From Methanomassiliicoccales archaeon (lineage in GTDB: Archaea; Thermoplasmatota; Thermoplasmata; Methanomassiliicoccales; Methanomethylophilaceae): a DNA stretch of 16,737 nt. Location of the stretch: the NCBI GenBank assembly GCA_900767505.1, contig CAAFZG010000046.1:1-16737 (forward strand), given 5' to 3'. The translations under genes were made by a program, and so were the position numbers. Below, piece after piece: positions 1 through 7,080 of this stretch (positions are counted from its first letter, which is position 1; every line of letters begins with the position of its first letter). The notes under the pieces are model-generated. The model made no database searches and was not told the DNA's origin. It worked only from the letters and a program-made list of their open reading frames with translations.

Positions 1-33
1 AAGGCGACGTCATAACCCCTAGACCACGAGTCC
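1..33 (-). tRNA. tRNA 5' half, probably tRNA-Val (cut by window edge)
   Basis: The minus strand from 33 down to 1 folds as the first half of a tRNA. It has a 7-nt acceptor strand (33-27), TG at tRNA positions 8-9, a D-arm with GTC/GAC stem and a TAGGGGTTAT-type loop (24-9), a purine at 26, a five-base anticodon stem strand (7-3) and TT before the anticodon. The anticodon and the 3' half lie outside the window. The TGGTCTAG..GGTTATGAC core is typical of archaeal valine tRNAs, which is the basis of the family guess. The TATA box at 56-66 is at the right distance for transcription starting near the 5' end. Confidence 0.75.
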
Positions 34-55
34 GATGATTCCCCCAACGCACAGG

Positions 56-66
56 AATATATAACT
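56..66 (-). promoter_or_regulatory. TATA box of the tRNA gene
   Basis: On the minus strand this reads AGTTATATATT. Its centre (about 60) is 27 nt upstream of the tRNA 5' end at 33, the normal distance between an archaeal TATA box and the transcription start. Confidence 0.65.
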
Positions 67-77
67 CTAATCTGACC

Positions 78-90
78 CCGCATTCTGCGG
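78..90. other. Small hairpin after the membrane-protein operon
   Basis: CCGCA (78-82) and TGCGG (86-90) form a 5-bp stem with a TTC loop, 5 nt beyond the stop codon of the 326-residue membrane protein. It could help end that transcript before the tRNA promoter. No U-run follows, so the role is uncertain. Confidence 0.3.
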
Positions 91-94
91 TGCA

Positions 95-1075
95 TCAGCT
101 GTCATCTTCGGGGACGATCTTCGACATCAGACGCACAGACCCCCTGATGTCCCTCTTCTTCGGAGCGGGACGGACGGATATCTGGACGAACACGCCCTCC
201 CTTCCGTAAATGCGGAGTATATCTCCGCCGTCGTAGACCAAGGTGCACACATTGAATCTGAATCCGCTCATGAGGTTCTCGCCCGTGCCCGGAACGACCG
301 TCGCCTTCGGTACCCCTCCGCCGGTGCGTCCGATGCGCAGGATCCTTTCCTCCCTGCCGCAGCGGAGCGGTATGTCCAGCTCTTCCGATGCACGTCCTTC
401 GACGAATCCTTTCAGAGATTCCGCATCCTTCGGCGTGATGTACGTCTCCGGATCGGAGTACATGACGTCCTTTATCATCCCGAGGTTGCGGTCGGCCTTC
501 CGAGTTGCCGACGGGATCCTCACGGATTCGTGCATGAGGCATGCCATTATGACTATGTACACCGCGATCAGAAGCGGGATGCAATAGTATGTCGAGAAGA
601 TGACCGACCAGGGCATCAGTCTGTTATAGCTCGCCCAGATGGGGAAGAGCTCGATCACGGTCATCATCGCCGTGCACTGGAGGAGACGTGTCGCGTAATG
701 GGTGTATCCGCAGAGGAGGGATGCCGACGAGATCAGGGTCATGACACCCACGATGAACGCTATTATCCCGACTATGAACGACAGGTACTCATAGAAATCC
801 GTGAAGAATATGTTGCGGATGAGGAACGAGGCCCCGATGCATATGCCTGCAAGTGCGATCCTCGTGCAATAGCTCTTGGATCCTGTCGCAAGGGCGGCGA
901 TCCCGCCCGCGAGTATGAGCATGTCCGGAACGATGTCGCTGTAGATCAGCACGTCCAGCACGGGCAGGCCCGGGAGCCATGTGTACAGCGTATCGATACA
1001 GCAGAACGCACCGACGATGACCATGACCGTTCCGAGGATGGAAGGCAGGTTGTAGCCGTTATCATCCCTGAACAT
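95..1075 (-). CDS. Six-helix membrane protein with soluble C-terminal domain
   Basis: I do not recognise a named family. The 326-residue product has about six hydrophobic helices (near residues 13-30, 49-65, 71-91, 99-123, 128-148, 157-183), then about 140 charged, soluble residues rich in predicted beta structure. The C-terminal part shares a pattern with the upstream neighbour: ITPKDAESLKG here, ISRSDAESLAKG there, followed by a matching RF-x-V/I-x(6)-DG segment. The two look like a tandem duplication. The ATG at 1075 is preceded by AGGAGG (1085-1090) with a 9-nt gap. The start overlaps the upstream gene's stop by 14 bp, so translation is probably coupled. A membrane sensor or effector is possible, but no catalytic motif is visible. 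Confidence 0.8.
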   Translation of the reverse strand: MFRDDNGYNLPSILGTVMVIVGAFCCIDTLYTWLPGLPVLDVLIYSDIVPDMLILAGGIAALATGSKSYCTRIALAGICIGASFLIRNIFFTDFYEYLSFIVGIIAFIVGVMTLISSASLLCGYTHYATRLLQCTAMMTVIELFPIWASYNRLMPWSVIFSTYYCIPLLIAVYIVIMACLMHESVRIPSATRKADRNLGMIKDVMYSDPETYITPKDAESLKGFVEGRASEELDIPLRCGREERILRIGRTGGGVPKATVVPGTGENLMSGFRFNVCTLVYDGGDILRIYGREGVFVQISVRPAPKKRDIRGSVRLMSKIVPEDDS

Positions 1076-2081
1076 CGCCCGGCCCCTCCTCTATCCTGAC
1101 AGGTATAATGTTCCCGTCCGATGTGACTATGGTCATCATCCCGTCGCACATCTCGATATCGGTTATCGCAAATCTGGATGCCTGCAGTATCGTCCCAGAA
1201 CAATGGTCCGTCACGGTTGCGTGGATCGCGTCCGAGCCCTTCCACCTTTGAGCCGTCAGATACGATCCGCAGCCGTCGTCCGATATCCTGACGCATATCT
1301 CGGATTCGACGGGACCTCCGTCACGGACAGCGTTCCATCCTTCGGCCGTCGACATCCCCTTGGCAAGGGATTCGGCGTCGGAGCGTGATATCCAGGCATT
1401 TCCGTCTAGACAATATGTGTGCCTGATTTTGTCCATAGAGCAGTTATGAATCTCCAACCAATCCAGTTTCCTGAGCTTCTCCGAATCGAGGATCAGGATG
1501 TAGGTGAAGTACATGAGCGCCAGCAGGACGGTATTCGGCTGGGTGCTGAGGACATAGAACGCATCCTTGGTCCCGGAATACATGTACACCAGCAGGATCA
1601 CCGCCAGCAGCAGGAATGCGATCGAACCGCCCATCATGGTGATGCGTGCCCTGGATCTCCCCATGAGATATGCGCGTCCCGACAGCGCCATGTTCAGGCC
1701 GAGCGCGATTATGACGAAGTAGAATATGTTCAGATTGCTGTGAGGCACCAGATGCGGCAGGGCCGTGAACGTCCTGTAGAATCCGAGTCCGATGGCATAC
1801 AGTCCTACGGACCGGGGCAGGTTGCGTTTTCTGTCGAATATTATGGCCAATCCGCACAATGTGAGGGCGATATAGCCGATGAACGACATGACGTGGGGTT
1901 CGGTGATGCCTCTGATAACGTCGCCCGCATGGGATACGGCCATGAGGACCATCAGAACGGCAAGTACGAAGTTCGCACAGTATGCGCCCTTGTCGACTAT
2001 GTTGTGGATCGAGTCGTTAATCCTCTCTGTGACATTTTTTCCATCGGAACCGTCGGCAGGGGTCGTATCGGCCTCGCGCAT
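1062..2081 (-). CDS. Six-helix membrane protein, paralogue of the downstream gene
   Basis: Unrecognised 339-residue protein. A hydrophilic N-terminus of about 30 residues is followed by six hydrophobic helices (near 33-54, 64-82, 91-110, 118-138, 146-167, 174-198) and a soluble C-terminal domain of about 140 residues. It has the same layout as the downstream product and shares the D-A-E-S-L motif just after the last helix. It is the first gene of a two-gene unit on the minus strand. The ATG at 2081 has only a weak AGGA before it. A long leader with a GC-rich stem (2134-2192) and an AT-rich promoter (2222-2236) precede it. No enzyme motif is visible, and a role in membrane signalling is only a guess. 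Confidence 0.8.
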   Translation of the reverse strand: MREADTTPADGSDGKNVTERINDSIHNIVDKGAYCANFVLAVLMVLMAVSHAGDVIRGITEPHVMSFIGYIALTLCGLAIIFDRKRNLPRSVGLYAIGLGFYRTFTALPHLVPHSNLNIFYFVIIALGLNMALSGRAYLMGRSRARITMMGGSIAFLLLAVILLVYMYSGTKDAFYVLSTQPNTVLLALMYFTYILILDSEKLRKLDWLEIHNCSMDKIRHTYCLDGNAWISRSDAESLAKGMSTAEGWNAVRDGGPVESEICVRISDDGCGSYLTAQRWKGSDAIHATVTDHCSGTILQASRFAITDIEMCDGMMTIVTSDGNIIPVRIEEGPGDVQG

Positions 2082-2133
2082 GAATCCTGATTTTCTGTAC
2101 AGTTCTTTTCATTTTCTGAAGAACCCGTATCGC

Positions 2134-2192
2134 CCGCCCCGGCCTGAAACGCGTTTAGGAGGAAAATGAACTGAAGATGTATGCCGGGGCGG
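2134..2192. other. 10-bp GC-rich stem in the leader of the membrane-protein operon
   Basis: CCGCCCCGGC at 2134-2143 is the exact reverse complement of GCCGGGGCGG at 2183-2192, with a 39-nt loop. If transcription starts about 25 nt below the TATA-like box at 2222-2236, the stem lies at the very 5' end of the leader, ending about 53 nt before the ATG at 2081. A leader structure that affects stability or translation is likely; a known riboswitch class is not recognisable. Confidence 0.45.
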
Positions 2193-2221
2193 CAGTTGGA
2201 TGTATATTCCAATAATGTACG

Positions 2222-2236
2222 GTATATTATAAAAAA
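2222..2236 (-). promoter_or_regulatory. TATA-like promoter for the membrane-protein operon
   Basis: The minus strand reads TTTTTTATAATATAC, a strong TATA-like stretch in an otherwise GC-rich context. It would place the transcription start near 2200 and give a leader of about 120 nt. It lies just after the probable original 3' end of the IS-interrupted gene. Confidence 0.45.
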
Positions 2237-2278
2237 CTATCTACTTGGTTAATAAGCTTGGAACCTGTTTTTTTTGAA

Positions 2279-2305
2279 CAACAGTTTCCCAATTACGTGG
2301 ACTAT
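2279..2305 (+). repeat. Left terminal inverted repeat of the IS
   Basis: It begins CAACAGTTTCCCAATT and ends TGGACTAT. It matches the reverse complement of 4024-4050 at 26 of 27 positions; the difference is A here and G there at the 17th base. Confidence 0.9.
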
Positions 2306-2499
2306 TGAGTCCATGATTTTCTGAACAGATTCGATGTTCTCACTGACAGACATTGATCCTGAAGTTATTTCCTGCCGATTCCAGCTCATATTGGGCATTC
2401 TTCTGCGATTTCAAAGACCGTCTTGGTCATCTCCAGACTGGATTTATCCTTGTTCCAGGGTTTGTTCTCAAAGTCAAATAGTCCAAATTATATAGTAGA
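2306..2499. other. IS left-end region without a sense gene
   Basis: These 194 bases lie between the left inverted repeat and the transposase gene. No plus-strand gene is seen. On the minus strand, 2386-2487 is open for 33 codons with protein-like composition (FDFENKPWNKDK near its start) and ends in TGA. A separate ATG-started 34-codon frame (2353 down to 2249) runs out through the left inverted repeat into flanking DNA. Either could be a leftover of older coding sequence, and neither is convincing as a gene. Confidence 0.4.
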
Positions 2500-2508
2500 A
2501 TGGACTAT
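2478..2508. promoter_or_regulatory. ATAGTCCA/TGGACTAT inverted repeat over the transposase start
   Basis: ATAGTCCA (2478-2485) and TGGACTAT (2501-2508) are exact reverse complements flanking an AT-rich TATA-like stretch (2486-2495). The same 8-mer forms the inner end of both terminal inverted repeats (2298-2305 and 4024-4031). The arrangement suggests transposase binding sites, with possible self-repression at its own promoter. Confidence 0.5.
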
Positions 2509-4017
2509 CTAAACAGCAGGGATAGAATGCCCGTTCCGGAAGAGATCAGAGCGGTCAAGAGACCGAAGAACACCGTCGTCGAGATGAAGGTCAACAGCAG
2601 GGGCGATGTCAGATACATCGTCCGCGAGAGGAACGGATCGGTATACTCCGACGGTCGCAGCCGTCCGAAGAACGGTGCGATCGTCGGGTTCATCATCGAC
2701 GGGGAATACGTGGAGAGGCCCGTACCCGGGCCTCTCGAACCCGAGGAGATCCGCATGACCTCCTGGGCGGTGGAGAGGCTGGTTCTGAATGCCACCAAGG
2801 ATGTCATCGAGGATCTGCGCAAGGTCTACGGGGAGGAGGATGCCGAGACGCTGTACAGCATTGCGATCCTCAGGGTCAGATCGCCCGAACTCAGGAATTC
2901 CAGGATCAAGAGGGACTACGACGAGAGTATCCTCTCGTCGATATTCCCCAATCTTCCCATGTCGAAGAACAGCATCTGCACGTTCCTCCAGGAACTGGGT
3001 GCAGCAGGCCTGAGGATGAGATCCCTCATGAGATGCAGGATCCAACGCATCTCCTCCGATGCGCTGGTGGCGGTGGACACGACCCTGCTGACCGACAACA
3101 GTTCCATCAACAACGTTTCCGCGGCCAGCAGGAAGACCCGCGTCCGCGGAAACAGGGACATCGGCCTGATGTACGCCTTCGACATCTCCGCCAAGGAACC
3201 TGTCTGCTTCGCCGTTTATCCTGGGAATCTTCTGGATTCAAAGGGTTATCACGACTTCATCGAGGAGAATGACATCCGCAATGTTCTGCTGATGGGGGAT
3301 AAGGCATTCACCATCAAAGCCGCAGGCGATGTGGATGGTCGCGAACTGCATTTCCTCTGTCCCATCCGCAAGAACTCGAAGGCTATCGAGAAATTCAACC
3401 TCCATGGATACAACGGCGCATTGAAGACGTATCCGGGCGTGACCTACTGTGTCGTCCATGATGTGCAGAAGGGGCTGTATTATTACTCATTCCGCGACGC
3501 GGAACGCGCCGCGGAGGAAGAATTAGCCTATCTCCAATCAAAGAAGAAGTCCGGGAAGGGGCTCACAGAGGAGGATCTGAGGGTCAACAGGGAAGAGTGG
3601 GGAACGATCGTCTACCAGAGCGATCTGGACATGACTCCGGAGATGGCATACGACACATACCGTCAGCGTTGGCTTCTGGAGATGATGTTCGACCTCTACA
3701 AGAACATCGAAGGCTTCGATGACACACGCGTCCAGAGCGATTCTTCCGTCAACGGGGAGCATATGGTGAACTTCGTATCGACGATCATCGCGTCGAGGCT
3801 GATGAACCTCTTCCTGAAGAAGGGGTTGCTGGAGAAGATGACCTTCGGCGAGGTCATAGACGCTCTGAAACGTTCTCTGAAGTTCAAGAATGAGAAGGGA
3901 GATTATGTGTTCCGCGCTCAGACCGACAAGGAGAAGGATGTTCTCAGGGCGTTGGACCTCATGCCGAAACTGCCTCCTAAGAGACGTCCCGGAAGACCCC
4001 GCAAGAACCCTCAATGA
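2500..4017 (+). CDS. DDE transposase, IS4 superfamily (IS1634-like)
   Basis: Cuts and joins IS ends through an RNase H-fold DDE centre. The likely triad is D193 (in VAVDTT), D267 (in LLMGDKAF) and E394, in the Y-x2-R-x3-E-x6-K signature of this superfamily (Y387, R390, E394, K401). About 125 residues, beta-rich then charged, separate the second D from E, as in IS4-type enzymes. The C-terminus (494-502) has an AT-hook-like K/R-rich motif with a PGRPRK core, probably DNA-binding. The frame is intact at 505 residues. The first ATG (2500) lies only a few bases after the TATA-like stretch, so transcription may start near 2515 and translation at the ATG at 2527 (residue 10), which has an AGGG-type ribosome site. 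Confidence 0.88.
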   Translation: MDYLNSRDRMPVPEEIRAVKRPKNTVVEMKVNSRGDVRYIVRERNGSVYSDGRSRPKNGAIVGFIIDGEYVERPVPGPLEPEEIRMTSWAVERLVLNATKDVIEDLRKVYGEEDAETLYSIAILRVRSPELRNSRIKRDYDESILSSIFPNLPMSKNSICTFLQELGAAGLRMRSLMRCRIQRISSDALVAVDTTLLTDNSSINNVSAASRKTRVRGNRDIGLMYAFDISAKEPVCFAVYPGNLLDSKGYHDFIEENDIRNVLLMGDKAFTIKAAGDVDGRELHFLCPIRKNSKAIEKFNLHGYNGALKTYPGVTYCVVHDVQKGLYYYSFRDAERAAEEELAYLQSKKKSGKGLTEEDLRVNREEWGTIVYQSDLDMTPEMAYDTYRQRWLLEMMFDLYKNIEGFDDTRVQSDSSVNGEHMVNFVSTIIASRLMNLFLKKGLLEKMTFGEVIDALKRSLKFKNEKGDYVFRAQTDKEKDVLRALDLMPKLPPKRRPGRPRKNPQ

Positions 4018-4023
4018 CCTTCG

Positions 4024-4050
4024 ATAGTCCACGCAATTGGGAAACTGTTG
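4024..4050 (-). repeat. Right terminal inverted repeat of the IS
   Basis: Reverse complement of the left repeat at 2279-2305 with one mismatch. It starts 6 bases after the transposase stop codon. In the frame of the interrupted minus-strand gene it would be read as QQFPNCVDY. Confidence 0.9.
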
Positions 4051-4779
4051 ATCATCTTTGTTCTCTGCAAACAGCTTGTGGACTGCATCCCCATGCTTTT
4101 GGATAAGCTTCTTGTACTCTGATTCAAGGTCTTCGTTGAACAGTATCTTTCTCAGCCACGTGCCGAAACGAAGGTAGTGGACGTAGTGCTCCCCATCAAA
4201 ATCCTTCAGAAACATCCCCTCACCTCCGTTTCCGTTTCCGCGACCGGAATTACGTATCGATTCAGAGGCTGTTTCCATCAGTTTTTCATCCACGAGCATG
4301 CGGGGATATTCTGCATTGTTCTCGAGTTCGAATGCATCTACAAGACCTGAGCCGAATACGAAATTCTCATCTGTGTAGTAGTCTCCGATAGTCGTTCCTC
4401 CTCTGGAGAGAAGACTGTGGTCGATGAGCAATCTGGTCTGAAGATCTGCCTGAATCATCAGAACCGTACCTGTGGCAACAGCGTTCACTCCGTGTTCGAA
4501 TTCATTCTTAGGCTCTTCATATAGTTCGCATGAGACGATGATGTTATCTGAGAACGCACGGTATCCGAGTGCGTCGATGTTCGTGTTTCCTTCACCATGA
4601 TTCACTGTACTCTTCTCTATGAATTTCTCTGCACTTTCCTTTGCGCTTCTGACAATATCCGATACTGCATCGAAGAGCGTATCGATCTTTTCCTCGTTCC
4701 TTACGTTCTCTTTGTATCCGAAGATGTCCAGGAACGAGACGACCTGCTTTTTCGTCTTCCTATTTTCGGGTTCTGCCAA
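4051..4779 (-). pseudogene. Class III nucleotidyl cyclase-like protein, 3' end interrupted by the IS
   Basis: The first 243 codons survive; the IS then replaces the original end, and the frame runs on antisense through the transposase to a TGA at 3538 (413 codons in all). Visible motifs fit a class III cyclase homology domain: FLDIFGY with D18, FSDN with D78 (the two usual metal-binding aspartates) and SRGGTTIGD (R126-D133), followed by an FG-x2-L-x2-A-x-E-L-E pattern. Activity and nucleotide are unknown. The start is TTG at 4779, chosen because GGAGGT lies 6 nt before it and no earlier ATG exists. If the IS (2279-4050) is removed, nine more in-frame codons (FKKNRFQAY) lead to TAA at 2249, but that tail depends on the exact IS ends. 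The loss is C-terminal, so the domain may still fold. It could be a former cyclic-nucleotide signalling or Pycsar-type cyclase. Confidence 0.6.
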
Positions 4780-4805
4780 TTCCGTACCTCCTTCTACAGA
4801 ATCCT

Positions 4806-4859
4806 GATGTCCGTGCAGGCGGAAATAATCCGATCGGAAAACCGTCTGCGATGGACATC
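4806..4859. other. Long imperfect inverted repeat upstream of the cyclase-like gene
   Basis: GATGTCC (4806-4812) pairs with GGACATC (4853-4859). After a small internal loop, 4815-4822 pairs with 4842-4849 (one G-T pair). The apical loop contains the perfect palindrome TCCGATCGGA (4829-4838). It lies between the 649-residue gene and the TTG start at 4779. It could be a structured leader, a 3' end element or a small RNA. The CGGTTTTCCGA core (minus strand) recurs in the hairpin at 6886-6909. Confidence 0.45.
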
Positions 4860-4868
4860 GTTGGGTTT

Positions 4869-4887
4869 GAGGGGCTGTGTGCCCCTC
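4869..4887. terminator. Hairpin downstream of the 649-residue surface protein
   Basis: GAGGGGC (4869-4875) and GCCCCTC (4881-4887) form a perfect 7-bp stem with a 5-nt loop, starting 33 nt past the stop codon of the surface-protein gene. No U-run follows on the minus strand, so it is a stabilising or terminator-like hairpin rather than a standard intrinsic terminator. Confidence 0.35.
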
Positions 4888-4920
4888 GGGAAATGATTTC
4901 AGGGTTCCTGTATCCCCTTA

Positions 4921-6870
4921 TCAGGGCTTCCTTCCGTCGATCAGGAGGAAGGCCGCGATCATTGCGGCTGCGACCGCTGCCGCGGCGCATGCCACGACGA
5001 CGGTCTTGTCGTCCGAGCTGCTGTCATCGGCGGTGGTGACGGTGTAGTCTCCGCTGTCGTCGTCTCCGTCATCGTCAGAGCTTCCGGAATCGGCTGTCGC
5101 AGGAACAGCGATGCATGTGATCATGACATCTCCGGATGCGGATGGGACGAACACCGTATCGCCGATGTTGGCGTACGTGCTGTCCCCTATCGTGACGTAG
5201 ACTGTTCCCAGGACATATCCGCTGGCCGGCGTGAGTCTGGCCTTGAAGGAGCTTCCGGGTATGATGACCTCCTGCATGTTGTCCGAGGTGACATTAGACA
5301 AGATGTAGGTCACGGTGTTGTAGACCTGCTCGTATTCGACGACCAGGCTGATTTTCGCATTCACCGTACAGCTGTAGACGCCGCTGGAATAGGTGACGGG
5401 GACATTGGTTTCTCCATTGTATGCCGTGACATTGACGATCTCGAATCCGATAGCAGGCGTGACGGTGAACGTCAGGGTGCTTCCGGTCCTGACCACGTTT
5501 CCCTTGGATGCAGACGTTATCTGCACCGTGTAGCAACTGCTCTCGGGGACCTTGACGGTCGTCGTTGTCGAATATTCACTCGGGGCATTCAACTGGCTAC
5601 TGCATCCCTTCATTCCGACGAGGGTGTCATCGGAATCATACGCCTTCATCGTGAGACTCGGCCTCATGTCCAGATTCCACCTGTATGTATCCTCTCCAAA
5701 GTCGAAGACATAGAATGTCTCGCCATTGGATATGATCATCTGGTAGGGATAGTCATATCCGGAGAGGAAGTCTCCCAGAGTCAGATTGTACTTCTCTACT
5801 GCGGTGTACTTGTCCACGAACCATCCGGCGTATGTGCTGTCTGCGACGAACGGGATGTCGACGGACATTCCGTATGTGCTTCCGTCCTCGGCAGTGGCGT
5901 AAGCCATCATCATGATCCTGTAGCTTCTGGATGAGTCCCCGTCGGTGATGGTTATAAGTCCCGTATCGTTGGGGTATGTCACCGTCTCGGCCAGGGATGT
6001 CAGCGAGAATCCGCCGAGTTCTGCCGTATAGATCTCGTTCAGTTCGGAGTGATCATTGTCCACTCCATGACTGTCTTTGTTGAAGTCGGAGAACGGTGCG
6101 GCCTTGTTGCCTTTGAACGTACCGTTGTTGACGCAGTCCTTCACGGTTATGGTTCCCCCGATGTGGGCGCCGTTTCCCACGAACATGTAAACTCTGTCAC
6201 CGATGATGTTTCCGTTGTTGACGCATCCGTCGAAGGTCAGGGAGATGTTGTTTGTCGCTGTATATCCTCCGAGGAAGACTCCGGCATAGGTCTCGATGAC
6301 ATAGCTCGCATTGTTCACGCAGTTCCTGTATGTGACGTCCGACGCGAAGGTGTGGGCCATGAATGCGGATGTGTTGTTCCCGCATGTGACGAATTTCTCG
6401 AGGACGATGTCCTCGAACAGGAGTGTGGCACCCGAGGCGTAGAATGCGAGCATGAGCGCCGCACTCTCGGCCTCGATGTGGAAGTTCTTCAGCGCGGATG
6501 TTCCCATGATGACTTCGATGAGGAATGCCTCGTTGGTGATCTCGCCTTTCAGCGTGCATCCGTTCCCGTTGAAGGTACCGCAGAAGTACTTGGACACATA
6601 GCCCCCGTCGGAACCTTTGACGACAAGCGAGTCGTCGATGACGATGGTGTCGACTCCGTCTGCGACGACGATGTTCTTCGGTGTCAGAACGGGAGTATCA
6701 CCGCTCATCAGATACGTGCTTCTGATCGCGTTCGCCAGTTCCTGTCCGTTCCTCACCGTGATGGTGTCCATCGCCGATGTGTCCGCATCCGAATCGTCGG
6801 AGATGCAGACGATGGCTGCGGAGCATAGGAGGACGAGGCAGACGGCCGCGACCGCTGTTTTCATATTCAT
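4921..6870 (-). CDS. Secreted, membrane-anchored beta-helix surface protein (649 aa)
   Basis: Probable adhesin-like surface protein; its ligand is unknown. An N-terminal signal peptide (about 1-30, hydrophobic core after MNMKTAV) precedes a beta-helix-like region (about 70-260) with repeated D/N-C-V-N-N-G/A turns (NCVNNA, GCVNNG, DCVNNG). Two Ig-like or InlB-type beta repeats follow (about 445-516 and 517-593; TLTFTVTPAIGFE and FKARLTPASGYVL align). An Asp/Ser-rich spacer (594-621), one hydrophobic helix (622-644) and DGRKP at the end anchor it, with the bulk outside the cell. The ATG at 6870 is preferred over the one at 6864 because GGAGGT (6878-6883) is correctly spaced. A GC-rich hairpin touches that ribosome site. 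The gene follows the larger surface-protein gene by 210 bp and may share its transcript. Confidence 0.8.
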   Translation of the reverse strand: MNMKTAVAAVCLVLLCSAAIVCISDDSDADTSAMDTITVRNGQELANAIRSTYLMSGDTPVLTPKNIVVADGVDTIVIDDSLVVKGSDGGYVSKYFCGTFNGNGCTLKGEITNEAFLIEVIMGTSALKNFHIEAESAALMLAFYASGATLLFEDIVLEKFVTCGNNTSAFMAHTFASDVTYRNCVNNASYVIETYAGVFLGGYTATNNISLTFDGCVNNGNIIGDRVYMFVGNGAHIGGTITVKDCVNNGTFKGNKAAPFSDFNKDSHGVDNDHSELNEIYTAELGGFSLTSLAETVTYPNDTGLITITDGDSSRSYRIMMMAYATAEDGSTYGMSVDIPFVADSTYAGWFVDKYTAVEKYNLTLGDFLSGYDYPYQMIISNGETFYVFDFGEDTYRWNLDMRPSLTMKAYDSDDTLVGMKGCSSQLNAPSEYSTTTTVKVPESSCYTVQITSASKGNVVRTGSTLTFTVTPAIGFEIVNVTAYNGETNVPVTYSSGVYSCTVNAKISLVVEYEQVYNTVTYILSNVTSDNMQEVIIPGSSFKARLTPASGYVLGTVYVTIGDSTYANIGDTVFVPSASGDVMITCIAVPATADSGSSDDDGDDDSGDYTVTTADDSSSDDKTVVVACAAAAVAAAMIAAFLLIDGRKP

Positions 6871-6885
6871 TTCAAAAACCTCCTT

Positions 6886-6909
6886 CCGGCCGGTCGGAAA
6901 ACCGGCCGG
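6886..6909 (-). promoter_or_regulatory. GC-rich hairpin next to the ribosome site of the 649-aa gene
   Basis: CCGGCCGGT (6886-6894) and ACCGGCCGG (6901-6909) form a perfect 9-bp stem with a 6-nt loop. In the minus-strand transcript the stem ends 2 nt before the GGAGGT ribosome site (6878-6883). It could control translation or mark a processed 5' end. Confidence 0.5.
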
Positions 6910-6940
6910 TATGATGATGACCGGGCACAGGGTGTAAGGC

Positions 6941-6962
6941 GGCCGGGGGTATCACCCCGGCC
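6941..6962. terminator. GC-rich hairpin between the two surface-protein genes
   Basis: GGCCGGGG (6941-6948) and CCCCGGCC (6955-6962) form a perfect 8-bp stem with a 6-nt loop, about 120 nt past the stop of the 1498-residue gene. No U-run follows on the minus strand. It may partly end or stabilise the upstream transcript. Confidence 0.35.
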
Positions 6963-7080
6963 TGTTTGTCCTTCAGGTCCATGGTATCGGGACCGGCTCA
7001 CGTTCCGACGCGGGTGCAGATGCTCACTACGCTTTGTTTGGATTTCCGGTCCTTCTGTTTCGTTCGGACTTTTACTGATC

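Larger units (their letters stand above)
2279..4050 (+). mobile_element. IS4-superfamily (IS1634-like) insertion sequence
   Basis: A complete element of about 1.77 kb: a 27-bp inverted repeat at each end with one mismatch, a single DDE transposase gene, and about 195 bp of non-coding left-end sequence. The right end interrupts a minus-strand gene (4051-4779). No clean target-site duplication is seen. The inverted repeat can be stretched outward to 31 bp (2275-2305 against 4024-4054) with two mismatches, so the exact ends are uncertain by a few bases. The family assignment rests on transposase length and motif order, not on a database match. Confidence 0.85.

Noticed and set aside
1419..2090. 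223-codon plus-strand frame
   Set aside because: Antisense to the 339-residue membrane protein. Its composition is H/Q/R/D-rich with no recognisable pattern.
2155..2175. Plus-strand ribosome site AGGAGG followed by ATG near 2166
   Set aside because: The frame stops after two codons (ATG AAC TGA); it lies in the loop of the leader stem of the opposite strand.
3538..4050. C-terminal 170 codons of the 413-codon minus frame as a real protein domain
   Set aside because: This part is antisense to the transposase within the IS. Only 4051-4779 is treated as original coding sequence.
2274..4055. 8-bp target-site duplication of the IS
   Set aside because: TTGAACAA and TTGATCAT match at 6 of 8 bases, partly because the inverted repeat extends outward. 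Not clean enough to call.
6049..6828. 259-codon plus-strand frame
   Set aside because: Antisense shadow of the 649-residue surface protein, which has a clear signal peptide, anchor and ribosome site.
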